64,000 bases of DNA, from contig JAUJYZ010000718.1 of the NCBI GenBank assembly GCA_033675265.1, forward strand, positions 30,001 to 94,000. Direction: 5' to 3'. The notes under the pieces are model-generated. The model was not told the origin of the DNA. It saw only the letters and a list, made by a program, of their open reading frames with translations, and did no database searches. The translations under genes and the position numbers were made by a program. The DNA comes from Actinostola sp. cb2023 (Eukaryota; Cnidaria; Anthozoa; Actiniaria; Actinostolidae). Of the stretch, positions 11,394 to 22,713 are shown piece after piece (the first letter of the stretch is position 1; every line of letters begins with the position of its first letter).

Positions 11394-11660
11394 TTTCAAT
11401 AGTTCAGTAGGAAACCATTTCGGTGTCATCGATGGTTCATTGCATGAGGAGCCATTTAGGTGTCATTGTATATTATATTGTTCAGTAGGAAACCAATTCA
11501 GTGTCACCGATATATGCCATTGCATGAGAAGCCATTTAAGTGTCATATCGAATATCGTTCCGTGGGAAACCATTTCAGTGTCATCGATGGTTCATTGCAT
11601 GGAAGCCATTTAAGTGTCATTATATATTATTATATTGTTCAGTGGGAAACCATTTCAGTG
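11394..11660. repeat. degenerate GGAAGCCATTT satellite, block 2
   Basis: The half-units are the same as in block 1 (GGAAACCATTTCAGTGTCAT and GGAAGCCATTTAAGTGTCAT), with TCGATGGTTCATTGCATG spacers. The composite unit is about 85-90 bp. Confidence 0.85.
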
Positions 11661-11786
11661 TTGTTGGCATAAAGTTGTAACAACATTTTTCAATGTATTC
11701 GACTTCATTGAAAGATTGAATTTGTTTCTCGCATGCAGAGGGTACTGAAAGTTTATACTGCATGAATAGTCAACATTGATAAAGTG

Positions 11787-13448
11787 CAGGAGCCCATAAG
11801 TAGGAGCGTCCATGCTCCATATTGGGTTTTCACAAGTGTGGTTATTTTTAGAACAGTTTTTCCGCGAAAGAAGGTCATTTGACCAATCAGAGAACGTTTC
11901 TGGTATAACGGTTTCATTTCCGGTTTCACTACAAAAATAAAATGGCGGACAGACCCGAATAAATGTACAAATACGGTCAGAATTATCCAGTTTTGCTTGT
12001 GTCTGATTCCTAATTTTATCATACCAACAACTTCCCGGGATTCCATAGGCCGATACCGTTGAACCTTGACCTAAAATTCTAGACTGCGTTTCCCGAACGA
12101 AGTGAACTTACAGGATTTGAATTGAAGTGATGGCCACTGAGGCGGTTTCGTGGCAGAGTTTCGTGGATAGATAATGTGAACGCGTGTTTTCTGATCAGAA
12201 ATATCAGTTCATGTTAACTTCACGGAGAAATACAAACGTATTATGGAGCGTTGTGTCTCTGAAACGTTAGAAAATCAAAGTTAAAGTCAAGTAAGGTGCA
12301 TTGAAAGCGATAGTTCTTCGCGAGCACAGTGGTCATGTTGATGCCGATGGTTCAAAGCACGGCTTACTTCAACCAGTCAAAAACCTCTTACTGCGATTCT
12401 CAATAAAAGTCAGAAGACCCACTGACCAAATGGAAACCAAATATGATTTTGAGCTAAATTATGGATCATTTGGTCGAAGAATATGTATTTAGTTTTGAAT
12501 TCGTTTGAGTTTTGAATTTGATTACTAGAGTAATTGACAAGTCCAGCCGACTGTTTGAATGTCTGAGTTCGCATAATACTGAGTACCGCAGTAAGAAGGT
12601 CACTGAATGTTTAAAAACAAAGTAATTTTGAGTCATTTTTGCTCAACTTTTACTATATTGACAGTGAATTGAAGCGTGTGTAAATTAAACATCAAAAATT
12701 GAATGAAGCGTGTTTTTATTAAGTAAGCTATAAGCTTAAGCTTATTTCAAATCAGACTCACAAAAAATCGGCATTACCAGAAATTACGGACATCTGACGT
12801 CACGGTATTAGTTTTCAGTACGATCGACATTTCAAAATGGCCGCTCACTCACAAAGAAATGTATGGGACTTCAAATGTAATTTGAAATTTTGACATTTAT
12901 GAATAGCTTTGAATTTTAGGTGCCGACTTCCAGACGTAAAATATAGTCTTTATAACATATTCTGTGAACATTTTTGCATTCATTGCACGTTTGGACGAAA
13001 AAATGGATCCAAAACAACAACGCTTAATTGACATACATGCGCCTTAATCGAGCAAAAAAAGTGTTACCAGTCATCACTTTCGAGTTCGAGTTCTTTCGAA
13101 TGATTGCATGGATGCCTTTAGGTGCCGACATCTCCAACATTGCCTCACTTTCACAGTAATTCTAAATCCGTACAAAATGACTCAATATTCGATGATATCA
13201 CTAGACGCAATTCACAAGTTTAGTTCACTATTGAAGAAGGCCTTTTGTCGCTATCGGATGCTCTTTAATGTCCTGCCATCTCATCAAAAATCACCCAAAA
13301 AAGCGTTTTACCTGAAACGTTCTCTGACATTGGTCAAAAATTAGTAGCCTGGTGTTCTATGTGTGATATTGCTGTTCACACTTGTGAAAACGCTCCTAAA
13401 AGCGGGAAACCCAATACCGTATGGACGCTCCTACTTCCTGGGCTCCTG
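11787..13448. mobile_element. 1.66-kb non-autonomous DNA transposon, family B copy 1
   Basis: It begins CAGGAGCCCATAAGTAGGAG and ends with the near complement (GGACGCTCCTACTTCCTGGG, then CTCCTG). A perfect 7-bp direct repeat, TAAAGTG, touches both ends and looks like a target-site duplication. A second copy lies at 24881-26519. Subterminal regions carry CACAAGTGTGGTTATTTTTA and its complement. No intact transposase is visible. The CA...TG ends with a short duplication fit hAT- or P-like elements, but the assignment is open. Confidence 0.85.
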
Positions 13449-13660
13449 TAAAGTGCTAATAAGTATCAGTGAAGTTCTCAGCGCTAATGTGCCGAGCTGA
13501 AGCAAGCTCTTCAGGCTTGTCCAAATCTATTACACCACAACACAAACGCGTGGATTTTAAACAGGTTAGAGTAGTTTATTTTGATGAAATGATGTATTTG
13601 ATATTTTGATAAAATCTTTTGCCAGTTAAACATAAATCGCGGGATGTAAAATGTCCGTAA

Positions 13661-13915
13661 TTTTAGTAATGCATAGCTATTACGCTCATGTGGTCTAGAT
13701 GACGTCACGATATAAAGGTCAAAAATTTCAAAATAGGTGCTGCTCATCCCATGCTGCGGAGCGAGGGATGATATGATGGAAATTGCGTACAATAGGATGC
13801 GAATGGAAGTCGAACTTTTTAAAATGGATGTATTTCAATGTGTGGTTACATTGTCATTTACTATATGAACTTGCTAGTAATAGTTCATATATATATCATT
13901 TGCACAGATTGGGCT
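13661..13915 (+). pseudogene. tyrosine-recombinase element, 3' fragment
   Basis: This stretch parallels the end of the copy at 14220-15190: TGTGGTCTAGAT, CACGATATAAAGGTCA, AATAGGTGCTGCT, CATGCTGCGGA, GCGAGGGATG, then an arm of ATATGAACTTGC and GTTCATATATATA. It lies 5' of the larger copy, so fragments of one family are arranged in tandem. Confidence 0.65.
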
Positions 13916-14219
13916 ATTTTTAGATATGCAAATTTCCGAAGAATTTCAAATTGAAAAATAAAATGGCGGCCAAACGGAAGACGCGCGACTTGATCCAATT
14001 AATATTGATTATATTTTTATTCCATGGAAAGGGCAAGTCTATATTTAATCCTTGCACTATATTCGAGTTCTTTTTAAACGATCGACGAACTATGCCAACA
14101 GCTGAAAGGGCACATGTATCAATAAGGCACCAGTACACATGAGAGTTCATTTTAATCATCGCATTTAGATTCCTCTAGCAAGGCAGCTGTTTATATGGTT
14201 AATCATAGCTATAAATTCG

Positions 14220-15190
14220 ATGCAATTTAATCCTCAGCATTTAGTTGTCTTCCAGCTACAGGCGCGCTGGAAGCTCTTTACCATATTCCATACTACAGTC
14301 TTGAGTTGTGGGATCGTTAATCTGCCCATTGCTCCTCTTCTTTCTTTGGCGTTTTTTATCGCTTACATGTATAATCTTAATTATGCTCCGTCTACCGTTT
14401 ACACATGCACCTCGGCGATCGGTTATTTTCATAAAAGCGAGGTTTCCCAGACCCAACTAAAGTATTTTACATAATCCAAATGTTGAAAGGCTACAGTACC
14501 CAGCTAGGTTTTCGCTTGGACAGTCGGCTTCCAATTACTATATCCATTCTTCACCTCCGGCTTTTGGAGTCATAAATTCACGATTTGCTTGCGAATCTCT
14601 TTTATCAGGTCATCAATCTGTTTTTCTTAAAGCGATGTTCTTCAATCGGATTTCTCTGCATTTCTAAGAGTCGGGAAAATCACTACTCAATATATGGTAG
14701 CCCCCTTCTTAGCAAAACGCCGCCTTAGCTATCATGGTTCAATTAGGTCACACAACGTTTTCGATGGAAGCACAATTTACGGGCCCAGCATAAAAATTAT
14801 ATTTCGAGACTCCAAGAATGAAGACATAACCAACGCTCTATTTTCCTTAGTTATCTACCGCCAACAGTCTTTTTGTCCAGTTCATTTTATGCTTGATTAC
14901 CTAGCGCTTAGGGGGTACCAATCGGGTCCCATTTTTATATCTATCGACAAGGTGCCTGTATCGCGAGCTTTTTTCACGAACCAACTCTCGAAAATAGCTA
15001 TTAAGCTATGTGGTCTAGATCCCCACGATATAAAGGTCACAGCCCTTTTCGAATAGGTGCTGCTTCCCATGCTGCGGATCGAGGGATGTCTGATGGTCAG
15101 ATTCGTACTTTGGGCCGTTGGAAGTCGAATGCCTTTTTAAAATATATACGTATTCCCTGTGTATCTTGATTGTCATTTGTATATATGAAC
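14220..15190 (+). pseudogene. decayed tyrosine recombinase (DIRS/Crypton-type)
   Basis: Several frames together resemble a tyrosine recombinase of the kind carried by DIRS-like retrotransposons and Cryptons. An N-terminal core-binding region (14220-14474) contains NYAPSTVYTCTSAIGYFHK. The catalytic region (14694-15056) contains VSRAFFTNQLSKIAIKLCGL. Past a frameshift at about 15050, the R-I-G-A-A-S, G-Q-I-R and L-G-R-W-K-S motifs typical of the family can be read in another frame up to about 15150. Multiple frameshifts and stops show it is dead. The element ends near a short inverted repeat (TATATGAACTTGC/GTTCATATATATA). Its superfamily cannot be settled because no reverse transcriptase is seen. 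Confidence 0.7.
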
Positions 15191-15390
15191 TTGCGGGGAG
15201 TTCATATATATATATGCAGATGGAATAGACTGTACTTGTTTACTTTGAAGCGACATGTTTAAGGAAACGTAAACATCATTAAGGAATCCCAACACTAGCA
15301 AGGGCGGTGGTTGGTCTTACTACTTTTCTACTTTTGTGATTTGATGATTAGACGTCTTTTATTACTTAGTATTTTTTAATTAACAGCTAC

Positions 15391-15600
15391 TTGCAAGGGC
15401 AGCTGTTTATATGTTCTATCATTGCTCTATATTCGAGTTCTTTTTAATCATCGCATTTAGTATGTCAACAGTACTAGTACTTGTTGTACTTGTTGTACTT
15501 GTTGTACTATGTTGTATCTTGTTATATATTGTTGTAGTTCATTTTAATCATCGCATTTAGTATGTCAACAGCTAGCAAGGGCAGCTGTTTTTCTCATACC
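15391..15600. repeat. fragmented repeats with a 9-bp seed array
   Basis: Two copies of TTTAATCATCGCATTTAG with GTATGTCAACA and GCAAGGGCAGCTGTTT flank a small array of TACTTGTTG 9-mers (about 15474-15512). The same unique blocks occur near 14040-14190. The 9-mer is the unit of the large satellite starting at 16407. Confidence 0.7.
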
Positions 15601-15879
15601 GATGTGTATATCCGTTTAGATTCTGCTGCTTTGCCTGGGGTGGGGCATCATCCTTCTCTTCTTTCGTGATGATTTTGGCGTTATCTTGCCCACACCTTTT
15701 CTGGGCCAAAACTTATTTTATATCCAAATATGGATTAGTTGCATTTTAATTGAAATTATATAATAAAAGCGGCTATGGGCGTTGTCTCATAGCCATTTTA
15801 CTCCAATACAGCTTGTTGTCATGACTTTTACCCAGAAAACCGAGCTCAGACAAAGCAGCATAAGTCATTATACTTAACC

Positions 15880-16185
15880 TCCAAGAATGAAGACATAAAT
15901 GAAATATTTGCTTGCGAATAGGATTTTTATGTCATCAATCTGTTTGTTCTTAAATTTGTTCTTCAATCAGGATTACGCAACATATCTATGACATGGATTG
16001 GGCGGTGAAAATGAGGGGTCAATATATTTAGCCCCCTCCTTAGGCAAAACGCCGCCTTAGTACACCCATGGTTCAATTAGGTCATTCGCCTCGTGTCTCA
16101 ACCAAGTAAGGGTACAATTTACGGCCCAGCATAAGTCATTATACTTTTAAAACCTCCAAGAATGAAGACATAAATAAGCTTTATG
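15880..16185 (+). pseudogene. second decayed tyrosine-recombinase copy
   Basis: Parallel to 14581-14830: TTGCTTGCGAATA, GTCATCAATCTGTTT, CTTAGGCAAAACGCCGCCTT, GGTTCAATTAGGTCA, ACAATTTACGGCCCAGC, CTCCAAGAATGAAGACATAA. It is more degraded than the first copy, with many indels and no continuous frame. Confidence 0.65.
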
Positions 16186-16406
16186 TAAATCCTTTACATA
16201 AATCCCAAAAAACTGAGTGATAGATGCATTTAACTATGTATTTATGTAGCGAGAAAGTCCGCTGGAAAACGAAGAAAATGGTATTTCCAAGACTCTAGAT
16301 TTCTAAATTTCCAGGGGGAGCATGCCCCCTCGCCCCCTAGAAACTCACGCCTTCGGCGCTCGTTGCTCTGTGCGTACATTGGAAAAAAAGCACGCTACGC
16401 CCCTTC

Positions 16407-17838
16407 TTGTTGTACTTGTTGTACTTGTTGTACTTGTTGTACTTGTTGTACTTGTTGTACTTGTTGTACTTGTTGTACTTGTTGTACTTGTTGTACTTGT
16501 TGTACTTGTTGTACTTGTTGTACTTGTTGTACTTGTTGTACTTGTTGTACTTGTTGTACTTGTTGTACTTGTTGTACTTGTTGTACTTGTTGTACTTGTT
16601 CTACTTGTTCTACTTGTTCTACTTGTTCTACTTGTTCTACTTGTTCTACTTGTTCTACTTGTTCTACTTGTTCTACTTGTTCTACTTGTTCTACTTGTTC
16701 TACTTGTTCTACTTGTTCTACTTGTTCTACTTGTTCTACTTGTTCTACTTGTTCTACTTGTTCTACTTGTTCTACTTGTTCTACTTGTTCTACTTGTTCT
16801 ACTTGTTCTACTTGTTCTACTTGTTCTACTTGTTCTACTTGTTCTACTTGTTCTACTTGTTCTACTTGTTCTACTTGTTCTACTTGTTCTACTTGTTCTA
16901 CTTGTTCTACTTGTTCTACTTGTTCTACTTGTTCTACTTGTTTACTTGTTCTACTTGTTCTACTTGTTCTACTTGTTCTACTTGTTCTACTTGTTCTACT
17001 TGTTCTACTTGTTCTACTTGTTCTACTTGTTCTACTTGTTTACTTGTTCTACTTGTTCTCTACTTGTTCTACTTGTTCTACTTGTTCTACTTGTTCTACT
17101 TGTTCTACTTGTTCTACTTGTTCTACTTGTTCTACTTGTTCTACTTGTTCTACTTGTTCTACTTGTTCTACTTGTTCTACTTGTTCTACTTGTTCTACTT
17201 GTTCTACTTGTTCTACTTGTTCTACTTGTTCTACTTGTTCTACTTGTTCTACTTGTTCTACTTGTTTCTACTTGTTCTACTTGTTCTACTTGTTCTACTT
17301 GTTCTACTTGTTCTACTTGTTCTACTTGTTCTACTTGTTCTACTTGTTCTACTTGTTCTACTTGTTCTACTTGTTCTACTTGTTCTACTTGTTCTACTTG
17401 TTCTACTTGTTCTCTACTTGTTCTACTTGTTCTACTTGTTTCTACTTGTTCTACTTGTTCTGCTTCTACTTGTTCTACTTGTTCTCTACTTGTTCTACTT
17501 GTTCTACTTGTTCTACTTGTTCTACTTGTTCTACTTGTTCTACTTGTTCTACTTGTTCTACTTGTTCTACTTGTTCTACTTGTTCTACTTGTTCTACTTG
17601 TTCTACTTGTTCTACTTGTTCTACTTGTTCTACTAGCTTGTTCTACTTGTTCTACTTGTTCGACTTGTTCGACTTGTTATACTTGTTGTACTTGTTATAC
17701 TTGTTATACTTGTTATACTTGTTATACTTGTTGTACTTGTTGTACAGTGTTATACTTGTTATACTTGTTATACTTGTTGTACTTTTTGTACAGTGTTATA
17801 CTTGTTATACTTGTTATACTTGTTGTACTTGTTGTACA
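16407..17838. repeat. 9-bp satellite (TTGTTSTAC)n, about 158 units
   Basis: There are three blocks: about 20 units of TTGTTGTAC (16407-16590), a long homogeneous block of TTGTTCTAC (to about 17660), then a degenerate TTGTTATAC/TTGTTGTAC block with TTGTACAGTG interruptions. Because 9 is divisible by 3 and the unit lacks stops, all three plus frames stay open for hundreds of codons. Those frames are products of the repeat. The array ends about 50 bp from the stop codon of the minus-strand GPCR. Confidence 0.97.
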
Positions 17839-17889
17839 GTGTTTTACTTCACTTACTGTTGCCAACATAACGCCTAGAACAATGTTTAG

Positions 17890-18819
17890 TTACATAGCTA
17901 GCGCTCGTCTCGGGCATACACGCGAGGAAGCCCTGCCAACGGGACACCCACATCTTCTCAAGATGTCTTTTGTTGCAACACGAAACTCTTCAGAGCGATA
18001 GAAGTATATCAATGGATTACAACTCGATGACATAAGCCCAACCGTAACGGGCCATGCTGAAGTGGACGAAGCAAAGGGATTGGTAGCTACTGAGTTCACT
18101 AACACAAAAGCAAGCGGACTCCACGAAAGGGTAAAAGCACCGATGACGAGAGCTACAGTTTTGGCGAGTCTCTTGTTGGTTTGAAACGTCGACTGGTTTT
18201 GGTTGCTATGTTCGTTTTGTAGAGTGCTTCGTACGTGTGATTGTTTGACGAGTCGAACTAATATAGTAATGTAGCACGCAACTATGACAACAAAACATAC
18301 AAAAAGAACAATGAACATGCAGTAGGCTTCCACAACGAACGCTACTTTTACAAATAGAGAACCAATGACAGGAATGAGGGTTCCCACGAGCAGACAACTC
18401 AGTACTGTCTTTGAACGAGACGGCGTCACAATGATCTTGTAGCGAAACGGACTACATATTGCCAGGCAACGGTCTACACTCATGTGCACAAGAACGAACA
18501 GAGAAACGCCACAGGAATAGTACGAGGTAGGTTTAAACACAAACCATGACATTTCGTTTTGGCACTCTGAAGCCATCAAAGCTGCAAAAGAACTATGCCC
18601 AATTGACGTGGTGACTAAATCGCTGAACCCAAGCGCTGCTATGCTGATGCCAACGTTACTGCCTCGGAGACGAGGAGTAAAGAGCACTGTCATTAGAACT
18701 ATGATGTTTTCTGTGGCGCCAAACACTGCGAAGAATGAATTGACGACGATGATTGCAATGCTGTTGTGGAGCGATAAAGTACAGCGAAACGTGTCGTCTA
18801 TTGAGGTGTTGTTGCTCAT
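17890..18819 (-). CDS. orphan class A (rhodopsin-family) GPCR, intronless
   Basis: A 309-residue, single-exon seven-helix receptor of the plasma membrane. The N-terminus is short with an N-glycosylation site (NNTS). Landmarks are: helix 1 with the conserved Asn in ATENIIVL; helix 2 Asp in LGFSDL; helix 3 ending M-S-V-D-R-C (a DRC variant of DRY); helix 4 without its usual Trp; helix 5 from about YCMFIVLFV; an intracellular loop 3 rich in Asn/Gln; helix 6 FTLSWSPLAF (a variant of CWxP); helix 7 CNPLIYFYRSEEFR with the NPxxY motif and start of helix 8. The C-tail is Cys/Arg-rich (CGCP), a possible palmitoylation site. The second extracellular loop looks unusually short. Intronless expansions of such receptors are typical of cnidarians. 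The ligand is unknown. Confidence 0.9.
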   Translation of the reverse strand: MSNNTSIDDTFRCTLSLHNSIAIIVVNSFFAVFGATENIIVLMTVLFTPRLRGSNVGISIAALGFSDLVTTSIGHSSFAALMASECQNEMSWFVFKPTSYYSCGVSLFVLVHMSVDRCLAICSPFRYKIIVTPSRSKTVLSCLLVGTLIPVIGSLFVKVAFVVEAYCMFIVLFVCFVVIVACYITILVRLVKQSHVRSTLQNEHSNQNQSTFQTNKRLAKTVALVIGAFTLSWSPLAFVLVNSVATNPFASSTSAWPVTVGLMSSSCNPLIYFYRSEEFRVATKDILRRCGCPVGRASSRVCPRRALAM

Positions 18820-18889
18820 TCTGACTCCTATCAGAAACGCTCATAAGGATCAATCTGTACAGCCAAACAATACTACGCTGAAAAGATAG

Positions 18890-19069
18890 CAAGGTTTTGC
18901 AGCCGGGAAGAACGATTGAATCCCCCCCAAAGGCGTTTATGTTTACTGAACGTTACACCTGCTAGTTTTTCATTACGCTCTTCGTGTTGAAATAGCGAAA
19001 TTGAATCAATTGTCTCAAAGATTAATTCAATAATTGCCGGTTTTGTAAAACAATACACTAAATTGAAGA
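18890..19069. other. upstream region of the GPCR
   Basis: This is the expected promoter and 5' UTR side of the minus-strand receptor. No specific element is recognised. Confidence 0.3.
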
Positions 19070-19336
19070 ATCGTTGTCGGGTTCAAAATCATAGAACATA
19101 TAGAAGCTGAGACCGCTAGAGCGGATGTATGGGTAAGCGGTAAATCAGCTAAGTTTTATGTAGTCAGAGGAAAATGTTGGTGTTTATTGAAAGAAATTAT
19201 CTCTCTAAGCAAAATTCTACACATATTCGGGAAATAATTTACGAATAAGTGACGTTATTTGACTCATTTACCGCTTTCCCAAGTATCCCTTGCGGTCTTA
19301 GCTTCTATGTTCTATGATTTTGAACCCGACAACGAT
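19070..19336. mobile_element. MITE family C, copy 1
   Basis: Terminal inverted repeats of about 45 bp: ATCGTTGTCGGGTTCAAAAT with CATAGAACATA and AGAAGCTGAGACCGC on the left, and the complement ending AACCCGACAACGAT on the right. The 267-bp element is non-coding. A second copy is at 23933-24217. Confidence 0.85.
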
Positions 19337-20104
19337 CAATCCGATTGGCTGTATTCATTCATATATTTACACTGATTACAAAGCCCTAAGCCGGTCAACA
19401 AAAGCTACGAGTTCGTATGAATTGAAACAGTGTCTGCTCGACTAAGCAAACTAAGCAAGACAAATTAGTTAGCAAACGCGGCGAGAAATTTTCTGGAAAA
19501 AATCACACAATTTTTTTAAAAGTTAATGTTTTCTTTTTGATGAAGAATAGTTTGGGCAGTTCTATATATGCCGACTTTTTGAAATATCACAGCTATAACC
19601 TATAAAATACGTCTTATATAAAGTCTAAAATGGTTTATAGGAATAAAAACGCCGAAAATATGATCAATTAAAATCATAAGAATTAAGCGAAGACAAAGAG
19701 CCATATGCCTGCTGGTGCTGTCCTCAGTAAATACAAGATTCAAAGGCGATATTATATTTCAGAGAGCTTTTTGTCTATTAATATTAATAATGACTTTAAC
19801 TGAGGCAATTTTAGATTAATATAGATGGAACACCCTGTGTCCAAGGCCATGATGCATTGCGCCATTGTTTTGATCGTATTTGCTTCTGATCTGAAATCTA
19901 GTTTTCCAATTTTGATTTGGTAGCCTAAGGTAAATACTTTGTGACCGCAAGGTAAGATGAGCTCGAACATTGGGTATTTGAAGTCAGTACACAAAACAGA
20001 CTCAGTTAAACAAACCACGGCTGATATGATAGTCTATTCGCCAAAAAATACATACGTTGTTTTGGTCTTTGCTGAGTCCTTGGACTACTTGCTTCTATAT
20101 TTCA
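19337..20104. other. no gene recognised
   Basis: A minus-strand open frame of 88 codons at 19752-20018 has no recognisable domain. I see no splice-supported gene. Confidence 0.4.
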
Positions 20105-20420
<316 letters not shown>

Positions 20421-20569
20421 AGATAGAACATCGTTTTAAAATAAATATAACTCTCCTATAACTCATTGTCACCTTTACATCAGAGAAGTGTTTTTAATTA
20501 AGGTTTTTAATTTTGGTAAATAATTTTTAATGATTACCATGTCGCAGTTAGTGTGATAGTCAGTTTGAC

Positions 20570-21115
20570 CAAATGAATAAATAAATGAATGGATGAATAA
20601 ATGAATGAATGAATGGATGAATAAATGAATGAATGAATGGATGAATAAATACATGAATGGATGAATGAATGAATAAATGAACGAGCGAACGAATGAATAA
20701 ACAAATAAATAAATAAATGGATGAATGGATGAATAAATAAATAAATGAATGAATGAATGAACGAGAGAACGAATGAATAAATAAATAAATAAATAAATAA
20801 ATAAATGGATGAATGGATGGATGAATAAATGAATGAATGAATGAATGAATGAACGAGAGAACGAATGAATAAACAAATAAATAAATAAATAAATGGATGA
20901 ATGAATGAAATTGAACGAATAAACAAATTAATTAATTAATTAATGGGGATTGGGTGGATCATCTTGGTGGATGAATGAATGAATGAATGAATAAATTAAT
21001 GGATGAATAAATTAACAAATAAATAAATGGATGAATGGATATATGATTTAATGAACGAGCGAACGAATGAATATATGGATGGATGTATGAATGAATGAAT
21101 GAAAGAATGATAGAA
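20570..21115. repeat. ATGA/ATAA tetranucleotide array
   Basis: About 540 bp of GAATGAAT, GGAT and AAATAAAT tetramers with a few unique interruptions (GGGGATTGGGTGGATCATC near 20945). The long minus-strand frames rich in Ile/His/Phe are products of the repeat. Confidence 0.95.
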
Positions 21116-21239
21116 AGAAACCCATTCCAGTGTTTGATCTTGGGCTTCCTGTGTCTTGAACCTAACTGCTGGGATACCTGTGCTTTTCAGCACAAACTGA
21201 AAATGCCAGTGAAACCTAAACTGATGTAGTGATGTCGCT

Positions 21240-22682
21240 ATGATTTGCTTTAATGCACTGAAACGTTTTACATTAACTTCCAAAGGACTGTTCCAAAGCA
21301 GGCCAGTGAGTACTAGACATCTAGGGAACACTTTCGAGTTATATACGGTAGAATTTCTAAAGAATTATCGTTTTAAAGTGAGGTGTTGTGGTGGCCCCAG
21401 TGATCGCGGTGTTGATTTTCGAGGTGTTTGGAATCTTACATCTTGTGAAGTAAGCATCCTTGGTCAGTGTAAATGCTACAAGAGAAGACTAGGACCCGTA
21501 CATATACGAGAACTTGAAGGAACGTTAAGCCATGAACAGGAGAATACTCTTGGATGATGGTTACAAATGTTGGGTGAGTATATAAAGCTTTATATATGAT
21601 AGACAGACACAAAAGTCCAAAGAACTTGGGATATATGCGCGTAGATTGTTGATGGAAACTGCAGTGCTCATTACTCGGGCCTTTCCGAAGGAAGCCCGAG
21701 TTATAAAATGGGCTTTCTTGTATATTTTTTTTCTTCGTATTCTTCTTGGTAGTACACAAAATGTGAAGAATGTGATCGTATCGGTCAGGAATGTCTGTTT
21801 CAGGGTTTCGATTGGCTGAAAACGGGGGCGATGATATCCAAACGCCTAATGAAGTAATTCTATGCTCAAAGGGTCAAATAGTAAAAATACTAAAAATGAC
21901 AGTTGTATGATCCTTGTCTGAGTCATACATTTATTATGCGACCTAATTTTAGAACCGCCGCATAGCGCTATTTAAAACAGAATTTCCACGCTCAAAACAG
22001 GTCAGTAAACGGCAAAAATACAATCGAAGTGAAAACTTCCTTAGATTTTAGGGGGGTCTATTACAGAAGAAGACGCTCAGTGACGAGGGAGACTATTTGT
22101 GTCGGTGACTCATAGATAAAGATCTCCGACTCTTCAAGGTATGCTGTGGTATGTCTTTAAACGTATTTGAGGTCACTTGAGGTCACATCCTTAAATCTAA
22201 CAGAAGCAGCTTTTGATTTTTAATCGATAATTCCTTTCTGATTTCGAGATAAATCGAACAAGATCTTTCAATGTATAGGGCAGAGACAGCAGATTGGTCG
22301 AGCTTTGTCACATCATACCGTAGTCTGAATCAACTGGATGTTTAAAAGATACGAAGTTCGACTTTCCTCTGCGATAACGAAGAAACCAAAGACGTTATCA
22401 GAACCGTTTGACCATGAATATGAACCTCAACTAGACGTTCCAAGTACGTGCTACGGAAGTACGATTCGGAGATTTTTATCTATGCTCACCGACACATATA
22501 TACATAGTCTCCCTCGTCACGCAACTGTCAGTCATTGTCAGGTCCCTCCTCACGCAACTGACATTGTCCTTGTCATAAGCCCGAGTGTACGCTCATTGAG
22601 CGTCTTGTTTACCTTAAAATTCACAAAGTGGACAATATGAGATGTGAGTTTTGCCATTATGGATTTGAGACAGACAGACAAA

Positions 22683-22713
<31 letters not shown>

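Noticed and set aside
16322..18001. Three overlapping plus-strand frames of 409-559 codons with Leu/Val, Cys/Ser/Thr and Tyr/Leu/Phe repeats
   Set aside because: They are the three readings of a 9-bp satellite whose unit has no stop codon. No unique domain is attached.
18608..18889. 93-codon plus-strand frame
   Set aside because: Antisense shadow of the GPCR N-terminal half.
20475..20926. Two 130-codon minus-strand frames rich in Ile/Phe/His
   Set aside because: Products of the ATGA/ATAA array.
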